From an uncultured Ruminococcus sp. (GTDB taxonomy: Bacteria; Bacillota; Clostridia; Oscillospirales; CAG-272), in NCBI GenBank assembly GCA_902782445.1, contig CACZNC010000011.1, positions 1-55,806 of the forward strand: a stretch of DNA of 55,806 nucleotides. Reading direction: 5' to 3'. Below, in pieces: positions 24,342-31,089 of this stretch. The notes under the pieces are model-generated. The model made no database searches and had not been told where the DNA came from. It worked only from the letters and a program-made list of their open reading frames with translations. The stretch's first letter is position 1, and each line of letters begins with the position of its first letter. The translations under genes were made by a program, and so were the position numbers.

Positions 24342-26018
24342 ATGTCAAAGCAAATCAACAACACCAAGGCGGGTCTGTATTACAGGCTCTCACAGGAGGA
24401 CGAGCGGTCCGGCGAGTCGCTGTCGATCGAAAATCAAAAACTCATTGTCGAAAAGTTCGCTCGTGACAACGGCTTCGAGATCGTGAACGAGTACGTCGAC
24501 GACGGGTACAGCGGAACGAATTTCAACCGTCCCGGCGTACAGCGGATGTTCGAGGACGCGAAGAGCGGGCGGATCAACGCCATCATCGTCAAGGATATGA
24601 GCCGCTTCGGACGGAACTACATCGAGGTCGGGCAGTACACGGACTACATCTTCCCGACGTACAACATCCGCTTCATCGCCGTCAGCGACAACCACGACTC
24701 TGCGAAGGACGAAACCGGCGGGATTAATATGCTACCCGTAGTCAATGTCTTCAACGAATGGCACGCGGCGAATACCTCAAAGAAGCTCCGCGAAGTCTTT
24801 GAGGCAAACGCGAAAGAGGGAAAATACCGTGCGGGCTTTGCTCCTTACGGGTATGTCGCAGGAAATGATGAAAAGCGACTCCCTGTACGAGACGAACCGG
24901 CAGCGAGTAACGTGCTCCGTATGTTCGAGTTGAGAGCGCAGGGAATGAGTCCGAATCGGATCGCGTCGATCTTCAATGAAGAGAAGATACTCATTCCTTC
25001 CGACTACAAGCAACAAAAGTTCGGCTCTCCCAACAACAGACGCTCCCATCATCTTTGGTCGGGAAACGCGGTAAAGCAAATGCTCCACAATCCCACTTAT
25101 CTCGGACACCTTGTTCAGCAGCGCTCTACCACGGTATCGTACAAAAACAAGACAAAAATCTTCCGCGAGCCAGAGGAGATGATCACGGTCTACAATACCC
25201 ACGAGCCAATCGTCACACAGGAGCTCTGGGATAAGTGCCGGGAAATGGAGGCGTCCGTCAGTCAGGGGAAACGAAACAAGTCCGGGTATGTGCATCCTCT
25301 GTCCGGTTTGCTCTACTGCCCTGACTGCGGAGGAAAGATGTGCATCGGCTGGAACAACACCCGCCACAAGCGTTCGGACGGGAGGATCTACAAACGTGAG
25401 AATTTCAATTGCGTCACCAATATGAAATTCGGCAAAGAGGTCTGTCCCAGCCACTACATCCAGATGAAAGTCCTCAATCAAATCGTCCTGACAGATATCC
25501 GCGAAAAAATCGAGATGGTTCAGATCGACGAGAAGCAGGCAAGAGAGGAATTTCTGCGGCGGAGCGAAGAAAACAGCGTCGCAGTCACATCCGCCGATAA
25601 GAGGAAAATCACGCAGGGAAAGAAGCGTCTGGACGAACTGGACAAGCTCATCGCGGCGGCATACGAGGACAAGGTCATCGGACGGATCCCCGAGGAAATC
25701 TGCGTCAATCTTCTCTCGAAGTATCAAGAGGAGCGGCAGACGCTGAAAGCCGAGGTCTCCGAAGCGGAGGCGCGAATCGCAGACGCGGAGAAGAACCGGG
25801 CGGACGTGGAAGAATTCATCCGACGCCTGAAAGCCTACGGCGATCCTACGGAGCTGACGCGGGAGATGTGCATGGAGCTCATTGAATTCGTCACCGTGGA
25901 TAAGTGTCCGGGTAAGTACAGCAAAGAACCCCGCGAGATCCACATCTACTACAAGCTCCTCGACAAGCGCGCCGCGGAGGAAAGCAGGGAGAAAACCGAC
26001 AAAAACATGTGCGGATAA
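24342..26018 (+). CDS. Large serine recombinase, TnpX/TndX type
   Basis: A 558-residue site-specific recombinase that should excise and insert the inner element. Residues 10-160 are the resolvase domain, with the catalytic serine in YYRLSQED and the arginines of MSRFGRNY. A recombinase domain follows (about 175-290), then a zinc ribbon (YCPDCGGKMC ... NCVTNMKFGKEVC), a coiled coil (about 400-490) and a C-terminal DUF4368-like end (IHIYYKLLDKRA). I chose ATG 24342 (MSKQINN), with CGGAGG upstream; a longer frame from 24219 adds an unlike 41 residues. It ends 15 bp from the element's right end. Confidence 0.92.
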   Translation: MSKQINNTKAGLYYRLSQEDERSGESLSIENQKLIVEKFARDNGFEIVNEYVDDGYSGTNFNRPGVQRMFEDAKSGRINAIIVKDMSRFGRNYIEVGQYTDYIFPTYNIRFIAVSDNHDSAKDETGGINMLPVVNVFNEWHAANTSKKLREVFEANAKEGKYRAGFAPYGYVAGNDEKRLPVRDEPAASNVLRMFELRAQGMSPNRIASIFNEEKILIPSDYKQQKFGSPNNRRSHHLWSGNAVKQMLHNPTYLGHLVQQRSTTVSYKNKTKIFREPEEMITVYNTHEPIVTQELWDKCREMEASVSQGKRNKSGYVHPLSGLLYCPDCGGKMCIGWNNTRHKRSDGRIYKRENFNCVTNMKFGKEVCPSHYIQMKVLNQIVLTDIREKIEMVQIDEKQAREEFLRRSEENSVAVTSADKRKITQGKKRLDELDKLIAAAYEDKVIGRIPEEICVNLLSKYQEERQTLKAEVSEAEARIADAEKNRADVEEFIRRLKAYGDPTELTREMCMELIEFVTVDKCPGKYSKEPREIHIYYKLLDKRAAEESREKTDKNMCG

Positions 26019-26033
26019 TTGATGTCCAAGACC

Positions 26034-26117
26034 AGCAACATCTACACCCATCTGGACTACAACTCCAAAGTGGCCTCAGCCAATAAAATCCTGGGATATT
26101 TCCCCGGCCAGGAATGA
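26034..26117 (+). pseudogene. int: Tyrosine integrase, separated 3' end with catalytic tyrosine
   Basis: The 27 codons plus stop read SNIYTHLDYNSKVASANKIL and then GYFPGQE. SxxYTHLDYNSK is the conserved end of Tn916-like integrases and contains the nucleophilic tyrosine. The frame continues that of 1831-2943 exactly once the 23-kb insertion is removed. Confidence 0.9.
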
Positions 26118-26118
26118 A

Positions 26119-26140
26119 ATTGGCCTCCTGATTGGCCTCC
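26119..26140. repeat. Paired arm-type repeats beside the integrase end
   Basis: ATTGGCCTCC at 26119-26128 and again at 26131-26140 (12-bp period), two bases after the integrase stop. Inverted counterparts lie at 26441-26462. The pattern fits integrase arm-binding sites. Confidence 0.65.
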
Positions 26141-26145
26141 ACGAG

Positions 26146-26178
26146 CCCGAAAACCCTTGCAGCACAAGGCTTTTCGGG
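26146..26178. repeat. Palindromic core-like repeat, copy 1
   Basis: CCCGAAAACCCTTG and CAAGGCTTTTCGGG form an inverted repeat around CAGCA. A variant occurs at 26489-26516 and a third, looser one at 26262-26303. It could be an integrase core site or a terminator-like hairpin. Confidence 0.55.
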
Positions 26179-26261
26179 ATTCGGATTTCCTGAGAAACGC
26201 GATTTTTTCCCGTTTTTCACTGCTTCAGACACGCAGGCGCCCTCCTCTGGACAGAACAGAG

Positions 26262-26303
26262 AAAGTCCCGAAAACCCAGTAAAATCAAGGCTTTCGGGAC
26301 TTT
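26262..26303 (-). terminator. Hairpin downstream of tRNA-Leu
   Basis: AAAGTCCCGAAA (26262-26273) and TTTCGGGACTTT (26292-26303) are perfectly complementary. On the minus strand it begins 5 bases after the encoded CCA and probably ends the tRNA transcript. Confidence 0.6.
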
Positions 26304-26307
26304 CGGA

Positions 26308-26394
26308 TGGTGCCGGCGGCGGGGGTCGAACCCGCACCCTGTTTCCAGGATTGGATTTTGAGTCCAACACGTCTGCCAATTCCATCACGCCGGC
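26308..26394 (-). tRNA. tRNA-Leu(CAA)
   Basis: On the minus strand the gene begins GCCGGCGTGATGG. The anticodon loop is CTCAAAA (anticodon CAA) closed by TTGGA/TCCAA, with a leucine-type variable arm CCTG-GAAA-CAGG and a T arm GCGGG-TTCGACC-CCCGC. The acceptor strand CGCCGGC is followed by A and an encoded CCA (26308-26310). All stems pair, so it should be functional. It lies inside the integration region and probably serves as the outer element's target or replacement copy. Confidence 0.92.
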
Positions 26395-26440
26395 ATAGGT
26401 GATTATGGGGAAAGATGCTTGAGGATGCTTTTCGGAATTT

Positions 26441-26462
26441 GGAGGCCAAAATGGAGGCCAAT
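26441..26462. repeat. Paired arm-type repeats, inverted copy
   Basis: GGAGGCCAAA (26441-26450) and GGAGGCCAAT (26453-26462), the reverse complements of the pair at 26119-26140 with one change, on the other side of the intact tRNA. Confidence 0.65.
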
Positions 26463-26488
26463 TCCGAAAAATGCGGTTTTTTCATTTT

Positions 26489-26516
26489 GGAAAACCCTTG
26501 TGTCACAAGGCTTTCC
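26489..26516. repeat. Palindromic core-like repeat, copy 2
   Basis: GGAAAACCCTTGTG and CACAAGGCTTTCC flank a T. It shares AAAACCCTTG and CACAAGGCTTT with copy 1 at 26146-26178. Confidence 0.55.
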
Positions 26517-26544
26517 GCGATTCGCACGGTGTGAAGCGCGAGAC

Positions 26545-26584
26545 ATTTTGAGTCCAGCACGTCTGCCAATTCCATCATACCGGC
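26545..26584 (-). pseudogene. Truncated tRNA-Leu (5' half only)
   Basis: On the minus strand it reads GCCGGTATGATGG and then follows the intact tRNA-Leu through the anticodon loop CTCAAAA, with only three differences. After that the 3' half is unrelated and no T arm or acceptor partner exists. It sits directly behind its own promoter (26595-26623), so it seems to be the original chromosomal tRNA gene, broken at the anticodon loop by integration. Confidence 0.75.
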
Positions 26585-26594
26585 GTACCCGTAT

Positions 26595-26623
26595 ATTATA
26601 CAGGATTTCCCCGCGGATTTCAA
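26595..26623 (-). promoter_or_regulatory. Promoter of the tRNA-Leu region
   Basis: On the minus strand TTGAAA (26618-26623), 17 bp, TATAAT (26595-26600). A transcript would read through the truncated copy into the intact tRNA-Leu. Confidence 0.75.
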
Positions 26624-26737
26624 GCCCTCCGGCGAAAAAAATCCCGTGTCCCCGGGAGGAATCTTTGCGGGACCGCCGCGTACCCCCGTCCTGCTCCGGC
26701 TTCATAAAAGATTCGCTGCGGAATTTTGCCGAATCCC

Positions 26738-26766
26738 TTGCAATCCGGGCTCCGATTCTTTATAAT
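26738..26766 (+). promoter_or_regulatory. Promoter of the sugar-phosphate isomerase-like gene
   Basis: TTGCAA (26738-26743), 17 bp, TATAAT (26761-26766), 34 bp before the ATG. Confidence 0.75.
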
Positions 26767-26800
26767 GGAAAAAAAGCACGAACCGCGAAAGGAAAACGCC

Positions 26801-27688
26801 ATGATTCTTTCCACCCAGACCGACAATCTCTTCCGCCGCTTCCCACCGGAAGAAGCCCTCTCCATTTTCGCCGAAGCCGGATTCGACGCCGTCGACTATT
26901 CGATGTTCGACATGACCTCCGACTCCTGCCCGCTGAACACCGTCGACCCCGAGGCGTTCGGGCTCGGACTTCGCAAAAAGGCGGAGGCCGCCGGGATCTT
27001 TTTCAACCAGGCCCACGCGCCTTTCCCCTGCATGCGGTACGGGGACGAGGAATGGAACGCGAAGATCCCCGGACGTGTCGCTCAGTCCATCCGCATCGCC
27101 GGGGTCCTCGGAGCGAAGGCCATCGTCGTGCATCCCGTCGCCTGCCCGTTCCAGGGGGAGGAGCAGAAGGAAGTCAACTTCAAATTCTACCGCACCCTCG
27201 AACCCGTCGCGCTGGAATACGGGATCAAAATCGCCATTGAGAACATGTGGGGCTACGACGGACGCCGGGGATACATCATGCCGAACGTCTGCTCCTTCGG
27301 GGCGGATCTCGCGGAATACTACGACGGGCTCGCCAATCCGAAGGCCTACACGGTCTGCCTGGACCTCGGCCACTGCGGGCTTGTGGGAGACGAGCCGGAC
27401 GCCGCGATCCGGGTTCTCGGAAAGGACCGCCTCGGCGCCCTGCATGTCCACGACAACAACTACCGGGAGGACAGCCACACCGTCCCCTACGACTACGGGA
27501 TGAAGATGAACTGGGACGCCATCACCCGCGCGCTCGGGGAGATCGGGTACGAAGGGGACTTCACCTTCGAGGCGGACAATTTCCTCGTGCGGTTCGACGC
27601 GGAAACGGTGTCGGCAGGCCTGAAATACATGGCGGACATCGGGCGGCGGCTCATCAAAAAGATCGAAGCGGCGCGGACCGGAGCGTGA
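26801..27688 (+). CDS. Sugar phosphate isomerase/epimerase-like TIM-barrel protein
   Basis: A 295-residue protein of the xylose isomerase-like TIM barrel group (AP endonuclease family 2 fold). Metal-ligand motifs typical of the family are visible: IAIENMWG (E on strand 5), CLDLGHCGLVG (D and H), LHVHDNNY (H-x-H-D), and FTFEADNF near the end (E). Such enzymes isomerise or epimerise sugars or inositol derivatives; the substrate cannot be read from sequence. The ATG at 26801 has GAAAGG 8 bp upstream. It is followed at 6 bp by a small basic gene and probably shares its transcript. Confidence 0.8.
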   Translation: MILSTQTDNLFRRFPPEEALSIFAEAGFDAVDYSMFDMTSDSCPLNTVDPEAFGLGLRKKAEAAGIFFNQAHAPFPCMRYGDEEWNAKIPGRVAQSIRIAGVLGAKAIVVHPVACPFQGEEQKEVNFKFYRTLEPVALEYGIKIAIENMWGYDGRRGYIMPNVCSFGADLAEYYDGLANPKAYTVCLDLGHCGLVGDEPDAAIRVLGKDRLGALHVHDNNYREDSHTVPYDYGMKMNWDAITRALGEIGYEGDFTFEADNFLVRFDAETVSAGLKYMADIGRRLIKKIEAARTGA

Positions 27689-27693
27689 CTGCC

Positions 27694-28038
27694 ATGCGGA
27701 AAAAACCGGACAGAAAAGCGAGAGCCATCGCGCGGTTCGTGCAGAACGTGGCGGACGCGGGCGGGCCTCTGAAACTCGCCTCGGCGGTGGACGATCACGC
27801 CTACCGGCTGGGGGTGAGGGACGGCAGGAGGATGCAGCGGAACGCCGATCTTCCCGTCGTGCTGGCGGCCGCGGGAGTTTCCGCCCTGCTCTCCCAGATC
27901 CCGCACATAGCACTCTTCCTCCGCCGGAAACGGGACGAGAAGCGGGAGAAAGCGCGCCTCGAAGCCGAAAAGATCGAATCCATCCGCCGGGAGCTGGAAG
28001 TCCGCCTCGCCCCTTCCGCGGACCGGACGGAGGAATAG
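27694..28038 (+). CDS. Small basic protein with one hydrophobic segment
   Basis: A 114-residue protein that I do not recognise. A basic N-terminus is followed by one moderately hydrophobic stretch (LPVVLAAAGVSALLSQIPHI, about residues 53-72) and a strongly charged, probably coiled-coil tail rich in R, K and E. It could be a small membrane-associated protein. It starts 6 bp after the isomerase-like gene and ends before a clear terminator, so the two form an operon. Confidence 0.6.
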   Translation: MRKKPDRKARAIARFVQNVADAGGPLKLASAVDDHAYRLGVRDGRRMQRNADLPVVLAAAGVSALLSQIPHIALFLRRKRDEKREKARLEAEKIESIRRELEVRLAPSADRTEE

Positions 28039-28058
28039 CGTCCTCCCCGTTTTGACAT

Positions 28059-28089
28059 GGGGGACCCGGAAACCGCGGATCCCCCTTTT
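28059..28089 (+). terminator. Terminator after the isomerase operon
   Basis: GGGGGA (28059-28064) pairs with TCCCCC (28080-28085), extended by CCG/CGG inside, then TTTT. Confidence 0.75.
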
Positions 28090-28135
28090 GTCTTTTCCAG
28101 GACCTTCCCTGCTCTCTGGCGGGGCGGGTCTATTA

Positions 28136-29041
28136 TTATCTTCTCTTCTCGATAGGCGGACTGATCTGCGCGCCGATGGTGCCGGTCACTTCGAGGACCG
28201 CCGTGCCGGGATCCGCTGTCCACACGCCCGTCGTGGGATCCTGGGAGAAGGCCGCCCCGGGGACGGTCAGGGTTCCGGCGTTCGTCGAGAAGATGCCGGA
28301 TGCCGCGTCGTAGGCGTAGTCCGTGCCGGGGGTCAGGACCGCGCCGTTCAGCGTCACCGTCAGGTCGGTGAGGATGGGATCGAACACGTCGGAGAGGACC
28401 ACGCTGTCCCCCGGTTCCGTCTCCCGCCCGGCGTTCGAGATCTCAAAGCCGTAGGTCACCCGGCTGTTTTCCGTGACGGAGGTCGGGGTGATGCACTTCT
28501 GCACGGTGAGATCCGGGCCGTCCTGCGCCGTGACCGTGGCCTGGGCCGTGACCGCGTCCGCGATCGTCCCGCCCGTGACCGACGCGGTGTTGACGATGCT
28601 CTGGGGATCCCCGGTTTCGGGATCCGTTCCGAGGGGAGCGAATTCGTTCGCCTTCACCGCGTAGACGACCGTCACCGCGCCTTCCGCCGGGAGATCGATC
28701 CCCTCCGCCGTGAGCGCGGGTCCTTCCGTGACTGCGGGCCGGGGCTGTTCCACGCCGTCCGAATAGACCCTCAGACTCCCCGTGACATAGGTGAGCGGGA
28801 CGACAGTCTGCCCGCCTGCCTCATACGCCCCGAGATCGTCCGTCAGCGTCAAGCCCGTCATGGGCACGCCGCTTTCGTTGACGATGTTCACGACATAGGT
28901 GAGGGTGTCCCCCTGCGCGTAGGTCCCAATCAGCGCGGATTTCGTCACGCTGACGGCGTCGAGGATCTCCCCGGAGGCGATGTTGGACTGCCGCACCGTC
29001 CCGCCGTAGGAAATCGTAGCCTGATTGTAAAATACTGCCAT
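28136..29041 (-). CDS. DUF11-repeat protein
   Basis: A 301-residue protein with two DUF11-like beta-sandwich repeats, one from about residue 32 (VTKSALIGTYAQGDTLTYVV) and one from about 175 (VQKCITPTSVTENSRVTYGF). Such repeats usually belong to long surface proteins with a signal peptide and anchor, but here neither is present: the protein begins MAVFYNQATISYGG and ends KRR. It may be cytoplasmic, exported by an unusual route, or a particle-associated protein. AAGGAGG lies 7 bp before the ATG. Confidence 0.7.
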   Translation of the reverse strand: MAVFYNQATISYGGTVRQSNIASGEILDAVSVTKSALIGTYAQGDTLTYVVNIVNESGVPMTGLTLTDDLGAYEAGGQTVVPLTYVTGSLRVYSDGVEQPRPAVTEGPALTAEGIDLPAEGAVTVVYAVKANEFAPLGTDPETGDPQSIVNTASVTGGTIADAVTAQATVTAQDGPDLTVQKCITPTSVTENSRVTYGFEISNAGRETEPGDSVVLSDVFDPILTDLTVTLNGAVLTPGTDYAYDAASGIFSTNAGTLTVPGAAFSQDPTTGVWTADPGTAVLEVTGTIGAQISPPIEKRR

Positions 29042-29148
29042 GGATTTTCCTCCTTCGCGGCCGTTCTCCCCCTTCCGGAAAGCCGCGGCCGCACTCACAG
29101 GATATGCGCCCGGGGGCGAATGGGTGAGAGGGCGGAGAGAGGCAAAAA

Positions 29149-29183
29149 AGCCGCGGCCTCCATTCGCTTCGGAGACTGCGGCT
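29149..29183 (-). terminator. Terminator of the chromosomal two-gene ABC operon
   Basis: AGCCGCGGCCTCC (29149-29161) pairs with GGAGACTGCGGCT (29171-29183) with two mismatches. On the minus strand it is followed by TTTTTTG. Confidence 0.7.
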
Positions 29184-29199
29184 CGGAGTATTTTTCGCG

Positions 29200-31089
29200 T
29201 TATTTTCCGCTCTTTCTCGCTTCTTCGGCCTTTTCCTGAAGCTGATAGAGCTCGTAATACCGTCCGCCGGCGGCGATCAGTTCGCTGTGGGTGCCCTGCT
29301 CCACGATCTCGCCCTTCGAAATGACGAGGATCCGGTCCGCCGAACGAATGGTGGAGAGCCGGTGCGCCACGATCAGCATGGTGCCGATGTTCATCATCTT
29401 TGTGAGGGAATCCTGAATGAGAACTTCGGTCTCCGTGTCGATGTTGGCGGTCGCCTCGTCGAGGATCATCACCGAGGGTTTGGCGAGGATCGTGCGGGCA
29501 AAGGAGAGGAGCTGACGCTGACCCGCCGAGAAATTGTTCCCCCGCTCCCGGACCTCCTCGTCCAGCCCGCCGGGGAGCCGGTAGATGAACCGGTCGGCGT
29601 TGACGTAGCGGCAGGCTTCGCGGACCGTCTGATCCGGGATGTCCTCCCGCAGGGTGAGGTTGGAGCGGATCGTCCCGGCGAAGAGGAAGACGTCCTGCAG
29701 CATCTGGCCGAAATGCCGTCTCAGGGACGAGAGGGTATACCGGCGCACGTCGATCCCGTCCACGAGGATTTCGCCCTTCTGAATATCGTAGTTGCGGCAG
29801 ATCAGGGACAGGATGGTGGTCTTGCCGGATCCGGTCGCCCCGACGAAAGCCACGGTCTCCTTAGCCCGGACCTTGAAGGAGACGTCCCGGAGGACCCATT
29901 CCTCCCCCTCGTAGGCGAACCAGACGTTGCGGAATTCGATGTTCCCCTCGCAGGTCTCGAGCTCCACGGCGTCCGGCGCGTCGACGATCTCGGGCTCCAT
30001 GTCGAAGACCGTGAAGATCTTCTCGGCGGAGGCCATGGCGGACTGGAGCCAGTTGAACTGCTCGGCAAGGGACTGGATCGGGTTGAAGAACTTCGAGATG
30101 TACATGTAGAACGAAACCAGCACGCCCGAGGTGATGGTCTGTCCCATGAAGGAGGTGTTTTTGATCGAGCCCCGCCCGCCGAGATAGAGCAGGCAGAGGA
30201 CGGAGGCGATATAGAGCATGTAGACCGTGGGGCGGAAGACGGCGAAGGTCAGGATCTGCCTTGCCCTCGCCCGTCCTAGTTTCGCGTTTTTCGCGTCGAA
30301 TTCCGCTTTCTTCCGGGCCTCGCGGTTGAAGATCTGGATGATCTTCATGCCGGAGAGGTGTTCGGAAAGGAAGGCGTTGATGTCGGTGGTGCCGTCCTTC
30401 ACCATGCGGTAGGCCTTGCGGGAGAATTTGCGGAAGATCAGGGTGAAGAGGAAGATGAACGGCACGAAGCACAATATCATCAGCGTCAGCTCGTAGTTGA
30501 GCAGCAGCATGGCGGCGAGGACCCCGACGATCACGAAGGCGTTCTTCACAAGGTTGACGAAGATGTTCGTGAACATCATGGAGATCGCGCCGGTGTCGTT
30601 CGTCACCCGGGTCACGAGCTTGCCGACGGGGATCGCGTTCAGCTGGGAATGGGACAGGCTTTCGATGTGCTCGAACAGTTCGAGACGGATCGCCGACAGG
30701 ATCTTCTGACCGGTCCGCTGGAGCACGATGGCCTGGGCGTAGGTGGAGACGAGGGAGACGGCGAGGATCCCGGCGTATACCGCTACTCGGGAGAGCAGCG
30801 CGGACATGGCGAAATCCGCCTTGATCATCTCCTCGATATCGCCGACGATCAGGGGGGAAATTACGTCGTAGGCCACGGAGAAGAGCATCGCAAGTCCCAC
30901 GCAGAGGAACGCCTTCCAGTGGGGCTTCGCGTAGCGGCTGAGACGGCGGACAATCTCTCCGTCCTTCATATTGCGGTCGAACCCGACGGCTTCTTTCTGA
31001 CGGCGGATCACAAGCCAGCCGGACACGAACACGACGGTGAAGACCCCGAGGATCGCGCCCAGAATGAGAAGGGGAAGGTATTCTCTCAT
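29200..31089 (-). CDS. ABC exporter half-transporter (chromosomal pair, second gene)
   Basis: A 629-residue ABC transporter with a hydrophobic anchor at the very N-terminus, a six-helix membrane domain (about 55-350) and an ATPase domain: Walker A GATGSGKT, signature FSAGQRQ, Walker B VMILDEATANID and AHRLST. The signature reads FSAGQ instead of LSGGQ, as in several heterodimeric multidrug exporters of the YheH/MdlB type. It overlaps the preceding gene by 4 bp (ATGA). The likely role is export of drugs or lipids in a heterodimer with the 31086-32897 product. Confidence 0.85.
   Translation of the reverse strand: MREYLPLLILGAILGVFTVVFVSGWLVIRRQKEAVGFDRNMKDGEIVRRLSRYAKPHWKAFLCVGLAMLFSVAYDVISPLIVGDIEEMIKADFAMSALLSRVAVYAGILAVSLVSTYAQAIVLQRTGQKILSAIRLELFEHIESLSHSQLNAIPVGKLVTRVTNDTGAISMMFTNIFVNLVKNAFVIVGVLAAMLLLNYELTLMILCFVPFIFLFTLIFRKFSRKAYRMVKDGTTDINAFLSEHLSGMKIIQIFNREARKKAEFDAKNAKLGRARARQILTFAVFRPTVYMLYIASVLCLLYLGGRGSIKNTSFMGQTITSGVLVSFYMYISKFFNPIQSLAEQFNWLQSAMASAEKIFTVFDMEPEIVDAPDAVELETCEGNIEFRNVWFAYEGEEWVLRDVSFKVRAKETVAFVGATGSGKTTILSLICRNYDIQKGEILVDGIDVRRYTLSSLRRHFGQMLQDVFLFAGTIRSNLTLREDIPDQTVREACRYVNADRFIYRLPGGLDEEVRERGNNFSAGQRQLLSFARTILAKPSVMILDEATANIDTETEVLIQDSLTKMMNIGTMLIVAHRLSTIRSADRILVISKGEIVEQGTHSELIAAGGRYYELYQLQEKAEEARKSGK

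Larger units (their letters stand above)
2944..26033 (+). mobile_element. Inner Tn4451/TnpX-like mobilizable element inserted in the integrase gene
   Basis: About 23,090 bp lie between the two halves of a tyrosine integrase gene. Joining 1831-2943 to 26034-26117 restores one 398-codon reading frame. Both junctions share ACC (2941-2943 and 26031-26033), so the ends are uncertain by up to 3 bp. The outermost 17 bp form an imperfect inverted repeat: TGGATATCA near the left end and TGGACATCA on the other strand at the right end, about 12 of 17 matching. The serine recombinase stops 15 bp from the right end, as in TnpX-type elements. Mobilization genes and TnpW support this class. I saw no type IV secretion genes, so it is probably mobilizable rather than self-transmissible. 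Confidence 0.85.
1..26540. mobile_element. Outer integrative element (right part only), integrated at tRNA-Leu
   Basis: The right part of an integrative element whose left end lies outside the window. Seen directly: an AAA ATPase, a tyrosine integrase reading toward a tRNA-Leu gene, paired 10-bp repeats with a 12-bp period beside the integrase 3' end and again beyond the tRNA, and a truncated tRNA-Leu 5' half with its own promoter at the far right. An integrase beside a tRNA is the usual layout of such elements. The exact right boundary between 26140 and 26545 is inferred, and the element is now split by the insertion at 2944-26033. Confidence 0.55.

Noticed and set aside
26146..26516. CRISPR-like array formed by the AAAACCCTTG/CAAGGCTTT palindromes
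   Set aside because: Only two or three copies occur, with irregular spacing, and a tRNA gene lies between them; they fit integration sites or hairpins better.
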